NCBI GenBank assembly: GCA_041675805.1
Contig: JBAYTD010000046.1
Location: forward strand, 1 to 19,649
Source: JANNWF01 sp041675805
GTDB taxonomy: Bacteria; Pseudomonadota; Gammaproteobacteria; Xanthomonadales; Xanthomonadaceae
Length of the DNA: 19,649 nucleotides
Reading direction: 5' to 3'
Below are positions 14,501 through 19,649 of this stretch, piece after piece. A program made the position numbers and the translations under genes. How positions within the stretch are numbered: the first letter of the stretch is position 1; each line of letters opens with the position of its first letter. The notes under the pieces are model-generated. The model saw nothing but the letters and a program-made list of their open reading frames with translations. It did no database searches and was not told the DNA's origin.

Positions 14501-16393
14501 ATTGCCGATGCTCGGACAGTAGCCGTTGCTGCCACTGGTATTGAAATCGCCGACCTTCTGCCCTTCCAGGTACAGGCTGGCCGACGTGATGCCGCCGTCG
14601 AAGTCGGGAATGTGGCGGAACTCGATGCGGCGTTGCAAAGACGATGTGAAATTGACCGTCGCCACCGCCGGGCCGAAATCGATCAGGCGGACGTAGTCCA
14701 CTGGCGGCTGGTAACCGTACAGCATGTCCTGCGGCGGGCGTGGACGCAGGCCGGTCACGCTGGGGGAACCGATGATCAGTTCGTTGCCGAGCAGCGAGCG
14801 GTTCAGGCGCACCAGGATGTTGGCCGAGGTGGTCTGCTCCCAGACCTCGCCGGTGCGCACGTTGCGGATCGTGAACTTGTCCAACAGTTTCTTGTACGTG
14901 ATGCGGAAGGTCTCGGGGATTTCCCCGCCGGTGACACTGTCGGAGCGCCCGTACCCCAGATGCCGGGCACGCACCTCCAGCGTGTACTCGACCACGTTCG
15001 GGTCGGTTCCCGGACAGACCCGCTTGGTCTGGCCGGGATTGGTCGGCACGTCGTAGCAATCGACGCCGACCGCACCGATCGCCGGCGGCTGCACCGCCTG
15101 CAGGCCGGCGATGGTGGAGGCCTGCTCGATGACGAACTCGGCGTTGCCGTTGGCATTGGTCTGGATAGCGTTGAGGGTGGGCTCGCAGCCGGCCTGATTT
15201 GGCTGGAAGGCGAGATGCTGGCTGACCTGGCTCACCTCGAACAGGCCCACGGCATGGAAGGTGGCGGGTTGTGCCTGCGGGTCCACCAGCGGAGCGCCGC
15301 CGCTCAGCCGCACCCAGGCACCTTCCAGCGGGATCTCCGGTTGGCTGCCCGTCTTTCCCAGCACGCGGACGTTGATGTCGATGTCTGCATCGGTGTCAAC
15401 GCTTACCTGCAGATTGGGACCCTCGACGATCGCCGTCTCCGACCCGGTCCCGTAGGGGCTCTGCCGCTGGCCGACCAGACGGATGCGGCCCTGGCCGGTG
15501 GCATCGGCATAGCCCATCGATCCCAACGACGGTGCGTAGGCGCGGATCTGGAACTGGCCGTTGCGGGCCATCGTGATGGGCGGGCCGCCCAGCGGCAGGG
15601 TCTGCCCGGAGTTGCCCACCCACCAGGCGGTGAACTGCATGTCCTCCGGCACCTCGCCGCCGTCCACCGTGATTCGCCCGCTGATGGTGAAACGCTCGTT
15701 GCTGCGCACGACCGGCTTGTCCACGCTGGCGTTCAAAAGCCGCACGAACGGACCGGCCGGCAGCGCCGTCACGTTGGTGCTGATCGACCCGGTCTGCGCC
15801 ACGCCGCCGCCGGCACGCAAGGTCACGGCGAGGGTGACGTTGGCGGGGAACTGCGGTGCCAGATCGGCCGGCAGCAACACCTGCAGCGCCAGCCCGGGCG
15901 GTGCGGTGCTGACCGGGCCATGCAGGACGCGGCCCTGATGGGAGACGGTGAGCAATCCGGGCAACTCGATGCCGTCGATGGACAGCTTCAGGTAACGGCC
16001 GGCCTGTGCTGCCTCGTTGTCGGGCCGGGTCACGTCGAGTGCCGGCATCAGCTTGAGCATGGCGTTGGCAACGGGGACTGTGCGTGAGCGCAGTTCCAGC
16101 ATGTAGCCACCGGGTGCTGCACCGGGCAGCGTCATCGACTGGTCGAAATGGCCTTGTGCATCGGGCGCGATGGTGGCCAGTCGAATGCTGGTCGGGCCGA
16201 TCAGCCACAGCTCATGCGGTTGTGGCTCGGCATCGTCGATCACCACCCGCACCGTGCCGCCCGGCGGCGCATGGTTGGGTGCCACGCCGAGTGCCACGGC
16301 GGCCTGCGCTGGTCCGGCCGCCAGCAGCAGCCACAGGATCGGCAGGACGAACAGCGATGAGGGACGGCGGACGATTCGGACCAGCTGGTTCAT
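11534..16393 (-). CDS. Giant secreted multidomain protein, function unknown
   Basis: A 1619-aa exported protein. The signal peptide ends near residue 31 (AGPAQA-A). Residues about 32-330 are beta-rich Ig-like segments (VAPNHAPPGGTVRVVIDD; VDKPVVRSNERFTISGRITV). Residues 400-700 hold cysteine pairs and RIEFRHIPDFDGGITSASL. A hydrophobic block at about 845-915 (FQVFLTIGIDIDVLFGLLVD, FLWGIFFSGWVEIG) could insert into or line a membrane. Residues 970-1290 contain repeats of the type HPALAFDDNGRGIAVAL and SPTVAYQQQTPVVAFV, suggesting a beta-propeller. A CARDB-like domain is at 1395-1480 and a fibronectin-III-like domain at 1515-1602. The tail is NVLIFNDGLETR. It has GGAG eight bases before ATG 16393, and it follows the ECF sigma gene in the same direction. 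I know no named family for the whole protein. Confidence 0.85.
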   Translation of the reverse strand: MNQLVRIVRRPSSLFVLPILWLLLAAGPAQAAVALGVAPNHAPPGGTVRVVIDDAEPQPHELWLIGPTSIRLATIAPDAQGHFDQSMTLPGAAPGGYMLELRSRTVPVANAMLKLMPALDVTRPDNEAAQAGRYLKLSIDGIELPGLLTVSHQGRVLHGPVSTAPPGLALQVLLPADLAPQFPANVTLAVTLRAGGGVAQTGSISTNVTALPAGPFVRLLNASVDKPVVRSNERFTISGRITVDGGEVPEDMQFTAWWVGNSGQTLPLGGPPITMARNGQFQIRAYAPSLGSMGYADATGQGRIRLVGQRQSPYGTGSETAIVEGPNLQVSVDTDADIDINVRVLGKTGSQPEIPLEGAWVRLSGGAPLVDPQAQPATFHAVGLFEVSQVSQHLAFQPNQAGCEPTLNAIQTNANGNAEFVIEQASTIAGLQAVQPPAIGAVGVDCYDVPTNPGQTKRVCPGTDPNVVEYTLEVRARHLGYGRSDSVTGGEIPETFRITYKKLLDKFTIRNVRTGEVWEQTTSANILVRLNRSLLGNELIIGSPSVTGLRPRPPQDMLYGYQPPVDYVRLIDFGPAVATVNFTSSLQRRIEFRHIPDFDGGITSASLYLEGQKVGDFNTSGSNGYCPSIGNAQSQQWRLAFPPWLNEAMRRPGTRWPGRDKVCGTIEARNQNGSRSGSRRVCFHWAPPPSPLLRPGEYSVQEMGGADYQYVIQGNNALGSEQQSRMPNPGYSVGERRNRARRSHDLFQTYDDGTLRSDLSNVETEHRQFSRSPSAGAEPRADAAVGGSFGDQSWSVLLDQTFPLFRWYWGIPEIFGAEVFADLRVVAQKWFGGKFDAERAVREMVAKAKFQVFLTIGIDIDVLFGLLVDAGASITGYIGSEMGLEMRNGQVDQDKSGLFFLWGIFFSGWVEIGCPVSFPLDPTCWIPDLETTFVIAEGSEQVDGNRGYGGNLPDARDLRGPLTAQEQQAMFRHPALAFDDNGRGIAVALDAQQRLVATHLQGNMVVNAEVISEGLGIRNTTLAFLPNNHALLVWAESVLTPVQFAAAPGLGNSLEKVAAQRLHWAVWNGSQWSDKQRLWQTPGGDAHPAIAVCRSIACGRSNDAIVVFTHRHGGSLQQADMRTWWASYDRITGMSAPQLVDPSSTQRMEVSPTVAYQQQTPVVAFVRYGTRDITAVDTRQLAYRHFSSTSTRIATDLPSGLASPSLASHNGRLVLAFTRAEPDAGFASTRQALHFAEPQCNGSNCAFTWARMKDMHGRAIFGQKPEARFDAAGAPLVTLRALGFGEGDDGLSVRPGDPLGSATQTGDVVSLRIDLAQARFVAQAITNDAAGHFNLATALDPLSGNLFSLSSQMLQPGLLEMRETWQKMLGPKAGRSSPQALMSDGMVALNGVPVLPDPAVVSLSSEATRFVPGQNVTVRLTLANHGSDLSPVAAFGEVQLRFGAPTGIGTPQAVVPMPVLPAAGQQTLDVVVRVPTSLDPDLGHTLFATLVPLAGRQQADSANDSAWLRLGDLPVPTALHSETHGGTPFVRIGWDAVDDPRVVGYRIYAEDSPDVVAPLGASDVAGFLDLSAQYGSERTYYVSAFTARGTESARSVAVTVTPPKAQRNVLIFNDGLETR

Positions 16394-16631
16394 GGCGACA
16401 CTCCGGGTCGGTGGACGGACAACCGGAATGGCTCCGGTGGAAGGGGGAACGGAAAACCCGCCGCGCGGGGGCCATCGTCAGCAGCGGTTCCGCAGTCCCC
16501 GGTGCTGTCATGTCGATTCCGCACCGACGCGTGCCTCGCGCGCGCGGCCGGTCGCTCCGCCTTCTCCCGGCGAGGAGGCGTTTGAGCTTGCGGAAGTTGG
16601 GCGGGTTGGGAGGCGCTGCCGGCGGCGGCGC
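16394..16631 (-). other. Intergenic leader between sigma gene and giant secreted protein gene
   Basis: These 238 bases hold no gene. A 9-bp imperfect stem (16558-16566 with 16572-16580) lies near the sigma stop, the terminator-like hairpin is at 16453-16469, and a CCGGA/TCCGG stem lies near 16427-16441. The stretch around 16446-16478 resembles 8066-8096, upstream of the small lipoprotein gene. A promoter for the large gene is expected here, but no standard hexamers were found. Confidence 0.45.
16453..16469 (-). terminator. Terminator-like hairpin between the sigma gene and the giant secreted protein gene
   Basis: On the minus strand CCCGC-GCG-GCGGG is followed by TTTT. It lies 163 bases past the sigma stop and about 60 bases before the ATG of the large secreted protein, so it could end the sigma transcript or attenuate read-through. 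The stem is only 5 bp with a 3-base loop. Confidence 0.45.
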
Positions 16632-17201
16632 TCAGTCGTCCGCCAGGATGCCGCCCTGCATGGCGGCGTGCAGCACGGCGCGGGCCTTGCGCCAGTCGCG
16701 TTTCAGCGAGCGCTCGGAGCGGCCGGTGATGTCGCTGATCTCGTCCAGTTCCAGACCGGCGAAATAGCGCATCTCGACCAGCCGGACCAGGTACGGATCG
16801 AGCGCCGCCAGCCGATCCAGCGCCTGGTCCAGTTCCAGCAGGCGCAGGGCGTCGCTTTCACTGCCGACGCGCTCGGCGATGTCGTCGAGCAGGTCCGGCA
16901 CATGCCCGTTGCCGCGCTTGGCGGCGGCGCGGTGGCGGGCGTGATCGATCACCAGTTGCCGCATGGCGCGGGCGGCGAGGGCGAAGAAATGCGTGCGGTC
17001 GCTGACGTTCAGCCCTTCGGCGCGCTCCAGCCGCAGCCACACCTCGTGTACCAGCGAGGTGGCGCTGGGGCCGGCCTCGGCGCGCTGCACCTGGCGTCGC
17101 GCCAGTGCCTGCAGGTCGGCGTAGACCAGCGCGAAGGCGCGGTCGCCGGCTGCCCGGTCGCCGGCGTTGGCGGCGCTCAACAGCAAACTGATCTCGCCCA
17201 T
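16632..17201 (-). CDS. ECF RNA polymerase sigma factor (TIGR02999/ECF43-like, kinase-associated)
   Basis: A 189-aa group 4 sigma factor that directs RNA polymerase to its own regulon. Region 2 reads SLVHEVWLRLERAEGLN and RTHFFALAARAMRQLVIDHA followed by RHRAAAKRG, the typical form of the TIGR02999 group. Region 4 reads VEMRYFAGLELDEISDITG and RSERSLKRDWRKARAVL. No anti-sigma gene is adjacent. In Xanthomonas and Vibrio, sigma factors of this kind (EcfK, EcfP) are switched on by phosphorylation by a partner Ser/Thr kinase; the candidate partner here is at 5091-7685, about 9 kb away. Two ATGs are possible: the ribosome site GGGGAGG touches the first (17204), so the second (17201) is preferred. 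A promoter-like CGGCTACACT lies about 35 bases upstream. Confidence 0.9.
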   Translation of the reverse strand: MGEISLLLSAANAGDRAAGDRAFALVYADLQALARRQVQRAEAGPSATSLVHEVWLRLERAEGLNVSDRTHFFALAARAMRQLVIDHARHRAAAKRGNGHVPDLLDDIAERVGSESDALRLLELDQALDRLAALDPYLVRLVEMRYFAGLELDEISDITGRSERSLKRDWRKARAVLHAAMQGGILADD

Positions 17202-17236
17202 CATCCTCCCCGCTGGCGACGTTTGGCGCTGCGCGC

Positions 17237-17246
17237 AGTGTAGCCG
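17237..17246 (-). promoter_or_regulatory. Promoter-like element CGGCTACACT before the ECF sigma gene
   Basis: On the minus strand CGGCTACACT with -10-like TACACT lies 33 bases before the first ATG of the sigma gene, and it is identical to the element before the kinase gene at 7712-7721. It lies in the 60-base gap after the SMR gene, so the sigma gene probably has its own promoter. No convincing -35 was found. Confidence 0.4.
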
Positions 17247-17264
17247 CTTGGCCGGCTCAGGCCG

Positions 17265-17585
17265 TTACGAACTGCTGGCGAGCTTGAGTCCGACGATGCC
17301 GGCGACGATCAGCAGCAGGCTGAGCAGGCGTCCGACACTGGCCGCCTCGTCGAACAGGAAGATGCCGAGGATCGCCGTGCCGACCGCGCCGATGCCGACC
17401 CAGACCGCGTAGGCAGTGCCGATCGGCAGGCTTTTCATGGCCAGGGCGAGCAGGTACATGCTGATCGCCATCGAGGCGACGGTCCAGACGCTGGGCCAGA
17501 GCCGGGTGAAGCCTTCGGCGTACTTGAGGCCGATGGCCCAGCCGACCTCGAACAGACCGGCGATGACGAGAAGAATCCAGGCCAT
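17265..17585 (-). CDS. sugE: SugE/Gdx-type small multidrug resistance protein (guanidinium exporter)
   Basis: A 106-aa inner-membrane protein of the SMR family with four helices, working as an antiparallel dimer that exchanges substrate for protons. The essential E13 is in AGLFEVGWAIGLKYAEGFTR, the pattern of the SugE/Gdx branch and not of EmrE/QacE. PIGTAYAVWVGIGAVGTAILG (60s to 80s) is also typical. Gdx proteins export guanidinium. This assignment is strongly supported by a mini-ykkC guanidine-II riboswitch directly upstream. The start ATG 17585 has AAGGAG about seven bases upstream. The gene stands alone; the sigma gene downstream in the same direction has its own promoter-like element. 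Confidence 0.93.
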   Translation of the reverse strand: MAWILLVIAGLFEVGWAIGLKYAEGFTRLWPSVWTVASMAISMYLLALAMKSLPIGTAYAVWVGIGAVGTAILGIFLFDEAASVGRLLSLLLIVAGIVGLKLASSS

Positions 17586-17607
17586 GACGACGACTCCTTA
17601 TGCGATG

Positions 17608-17660
17608 CAATGGGGTCGTCCCCGGCAGGTGGCGCGTTGACTCGGGGTCGTCCCCGACGT
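17608..17660 (-). promoter_or_regulatory. Guanidine-II (mini-ykkC) riboswitch
   Basis: On the minus strand two hairpins occur in tandem, each with the loop ACGA on a GC stem: TCGGGG-ACGA-CCCCGA (17642-17657) and GGGG-ACGA-CCCC (17612-17623), joined by an 18-base linker. Two stem-loops with ACGR loops are the defining feature of mini-ykkC RNAs, which bind free guanidine and turn on sugE/gdx-type exporters. The second hairpin lies about 15 bases before the AAGGAG ribosome site of the exporter gene, the expected arrangement for control of translation. Confidence 0.9.
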
Positions 17661-17774
17661 GCGATGCGATCACATCGGCGGCGAGCCTAGCAATTCCCGT
17701 CGCCGCCGACCTGAACGCGCCGGCGGCGCACGCTGCCGTTATCATCCTGCTTTCCTGACGGCGAAGGCATCCCC

Positions 17775-18182
17775 ATGAATGGTGCGGGCGGCACACCGGG
17801 CGGCATCGGACAGTTCCTGATCGGCTTCGCGCTGGCGGTGGCCGGCGGCTGGATGCTGCTCAACCAGGTCACGGTCAGCGGCGGCCATTGGATGCTGTGG
17901 GGCTACAACAGCTTCGGCCTGTCCCTGCTGCCCTTCGTCATCGGTGCCGGCATGCTGTTCTTCGATGGCCGCTCGAAGGTCGGCTGGCTGCTGCTGATCG
18001 CCGGCCTGGTGATCATCCTGGCCGGTGTGCTGGTCAACCTGCGCATCTATTTCCGTCCGACCAGCCTGTACAACACGCTGACCATGCTGGTGCTGCTGGC
18101 CGGCGGCATCGGCCTCATCGCGCGCTCGCTGCGCGGCCTGCCGGCGCAGCCGCGCAACACCGATCCGTCGCCGAAAAGCTGA
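17775..18182 (+). CDS. Small four-helix membrane protein, function unknown
   Basis: A 135-aa protein that is mostly membrane: helices at about residues 11-30, 46-63, 68-88 and 99-117. A Gly-rich N-terminus (MNGAGGTPGGIG) and a polar Pro-rich tail (AQPRNTDPSPKS) flank them. The motif MLFFDGRSKVGWLLLIAGL in the middle and NLRIYFRPTSLYNTL in the loop between helices 3 and 4 should be useful for searches. I do not recognise a named family; similar uncharacterised proteins are common in xanthomonads. The start ATG 17775 has AAGG about nine bases upstream. It is divergent from sugE and lies upstream of the helicase gene with a 248-base gap, so it is probably a single-gene unit. Confidence 0.8.
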   Translation: MNGAGGTPGGIGQFLIGFALAVAGGWMLLNQVTVSGGHWMLWGYNSFGLSLLPFVIGAGMLFFDGRSKVGWLLLIAGLVIILAGVLVNLRIYFRPTSLYNTLTMLVLLAGGIGLIARSLRGLPAQPRNTDPSPKS

Positions 18183-18430
18183 ACCGCAGCGGCGCGCGGC
18201 ATCGCCATCGGTCGACGCTTTCTGTACAGTGCGCGGCGTTCGTCCGTCGCCACTCGCGTATTCCCTCCACGGAATCGCCGTCGCCTGATCGCGCCAAGCG
18301 CAGCAGGTGCCAGTCTCCTCACCGTACGGTTTTCGACGCGACGCACCGGCCACCGCGGCACTCGCCGCCCGCCGATCAACCCTGATTCGCGGCGCGTTTG
18401 GGAACGCCCGGGTCCACCACGGAAACACAC
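18183..18430 (+). other. Intergenic region and probable leader of the helicase gene
   Basis: No gene is seen in these 248 bases. A -10-like TACAGT preceded by TG lies at 18225-18230 without a good -35. If it is used, the helicase message has a leader of about 190 bases. A small hairpin GCGTT-TGGG-AACGC is at 18394-18407. Long leaders are common for cold-responsive helicase genes; that is an inference here. Confidence 0.35.
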
Positions 18431-19649
18431 ATGTCCTTTGACACCCTTGGCCTGTCGCCGGCGCTGCTGCGCGCGCTCAGCGAGGCCGGCTACGCCACGC
18501 CGACGCCGATCCAGACCGATGCCATCCCGCTGGCGCTGTCCGGCCACGACCTGCTGGCCGGCGCGCAGACCGGCACCGGCAAGACCGCCGCCTTCGGCCT
18601 GCCGCTGTTGCAGACGCTGGCCGCCGACGCCACCGTGCAGCGCCGTCCGCGCGCGCTGATCCTCACCCCGACCCGCGAACTGGCGGCCCAGGTCGCCGCC
18701 AGCCTGCGCGATTACGGCAAGCACCTGTCGCTGCGCATCGCCACCGTGTTCGGCGGCGTCGGCATGCAGCCGCAGGTCGATGCGCTGCGCCGCGGCGTCG
18801 ACATCCTGGTCGCCACGCCGGGCCGGCTGATCGATCACCTCGACCGCGGCAGCGTCGACCTCTCGCAGGTCCGCATCCTGGTGCTGGACGAGGCCGACCG
18901 CATGCTCGACATGGGCTTTCTGCCGGCCATCAACCGCATCCTCAAGCGCCTGCCGACGCAGCGCCAGACCCTGTTGTTCTCGGCCACCTTCGCGCCGGAG
19001 ATCAAGGCGCTGGCGCAGCAGTTCATGCGCAATCCGCGCGAAGTGCAGGTGACGCCCAGCAACTCCACCGCGCCGCGCGTGCGCCACCTGTTGCACCCGG
19101 TCGACAGCGAGCAGAAGCGCGACCTGCTGCTGCACGTGCTGGCCGCCGACAGCCGCCGGCAGACGCTGGTGTTCTGTCGCACCAAGCATGGCTCGGACAA
19201 GGTGCAGCGCATTCTCGAGCGCGCCGGCCTGCGCGCTGCCGCCATCCACGGCAACAAGAGCCAGAACGCGCGCACCCGCGCCCTGGCCGATTTCAAGTCC
19301 GGCAAGATCACTGTGCTGGTCGCCACCGACATCGCCGCGCGCGGCATCGACATCGACCAGTTGCCGGCGGTGATCAACCTCGACCTGCCCAACGTGCCGG
19401 AAGACTACGTCCACCGCATCGGCCGCACCGGCCGCGCCGGTGCCGAGGGCCTCGCCATCTCGCTGGTCAGCAGCGAGGAGTCCGAACAGTTGCGCGCCAT
19501 CGAGCGTCTGCTCGACAGCGCCATCGAGAAGGTCGAGGTGGAAGGCTTCATCCCGACCAGGCCGCTGAAGATGACGCCGCCCGGACGCCAGGCCCAGCCG
19601 GGCAAGCCGCGTCCGGCCGGGGCGGCGAACAACCGCCATCGCCGACCCC
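18431..19649 (+). CDS. rhlE: DEAD-box ATP-dependent RNA helicase RhlE (partial, runs off the window)
   Basis: At least 406 residues of an RNA helicase that unwinds RNA during ribosome assembly and RNA decay. All motifs are present in order: Q motif GYATPTPIQTDAI (20-32), Walker A AQTGTGKT (45-52), PTREL (80-84), TPGR, DEAD (153-156), SAT (184-186), ATDIAARGID and HRIGRTGRAG. The N-terminus MSFDTLGLSPALLRAL and the short basic Pro/Gly-rich tail that begins near the end are typical of RhlE, as opposed to DeaD or SrmB. ATG 18431 has a weak GGA eight bases upstream. No stop codon is reached before 19649, so the basic C-terminus is incomplete. The RhlE assignment over RhlB is by overall similarity. 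Confidence 0.9.
   Translation, partial: MSFDTLGLSPALLRALSEAGYATPTPIQTDAIPLALSGHDLLAGAQTGTGKTAAFGLPLLQTLAADATVQRRPRALILTPTRELAAQVAASLRDYGKHLSLRIATVFGGVGMQPQVDALRRGVDILVATPGRLIDHLDRGSVDLSQVRILVLDEADRMLDMGFLPAINRILKRLPTQRQTLLFSATFAPEIKALAQQFMRNPREVQVTPSNSTAPRVRHLLHPVDSEQKRDLLLHVLAADSRRQTLVFCRTKHGSDKVQRILERAGLRAAAIHGNKSQNARTRALADFKSGKITVLVATDIAARGIDIDQLPAVINLDLPNVPEDYVHRIGRTGRAGAEGLAISLVSSEESEQLRAIERLLDSAIEKVEVEGFIPTRPLKMTPPGRQAQPGKPRPAGAANNRHRRP

Noticed and set aside
11822..16087. A 1421-codon open frame on the plus strand
   Set aside because: It is antisense to the large secreted protein, has no signal or domain pattern and arises from GC-rich codon bias. The minus frame has a signal peptide, a ribosome site and domains.
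1..19649. CRISPR array, tRNA, rRNA, insertion sequence or prophage genes
   Set aside because: No spaced direct repeats, cloverleaf sequences, transposase motifs or phage structural genes were seen on either strand.

Overview
This is a GC-rich, gene-dense chromosomal window with the codon use and gene order of a gammaproteobacterium, most likely a xanthomonad relative (Lysobacterales/Xanthomonadales). The reasons are the lptM-dapF-DUF484-xerC operon, a Xanthomonas-type pairing of an ECF sigma factor with a Ser/Thr kinase, and a large secreted protein ending in a DG(F/L)E-like tail. The taxonomic call is an inference. No tRNA, rRNA, transposase or CRISPR array was seen.

Layout. 1-166: a probable dispersed repeat with a strong hairpin. 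167-2715 (minus): a tightly overlapping housekeeping operon, lptM (37 aa), dapF, a DUF484 protein and xerC, read from right to left with stop/start overlaps at every junction. 2816-4993 (minus): a lipoprotein prolyl oligopeptidase followed by a hairpin terminator. 5091-7685 (minus): a membrane-anchored Ser/Thr kinase with a TPR-rich outer part. 7686-8279: a small predicted lipoprotein gene (7805-8011) and a relic of the 3' end of an ECF sigma gene (8128-8193). 8280-9188 (plus): a secreted protein with three Cys-paired modules. 9203-9291: a decapitated oxidoreductase remnant. 9302-10284 (minus): a PaaI-type thioesterase and an HxlR regulator, divergent from a medium-chain dehydrogenase (10375-11385, plus), with a perfect dyad between them. 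11534-16393 (minus): a 1619-aa secreted multidomain protein. 16632-17201 (minus): an intact ECF sigma factor of the kinase-associated type. 17265-17585 (minus): a SugE/Gdx small multidrug resistance protein preceded by a two-hairpin mini-ykkC (guanidine-II) riboswitch. 17775-18182 (plus): a small four-helix membrane protein. 18431-end (plus): an RhlE-type DEAD-box helicase, cut by the window edge.

How they may work together. The most interesting part is the 5.1-17.2 kb region. A transmembrane kinase, a small lipoprotein, a giant secreted protein and the ECF sigma factor look like pieces of one signalling module. In related bacteria ECF sigma factors of this type are activated by a neighbouring kinase. 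Here the two are about 9 kb apart, but a degenerate copy of the sigma gene tail sits directly upstream of the kinase. The kinase and sigma genes also share an identical 10-base promoter-like element. This suggests an ancestral sigma-kinase cluster that was duplicated and then broken up by accessory genes at 8.2-11.4 kb. The accessory block shows another scar, the truncated dehydrogenase at 9.2 kb.
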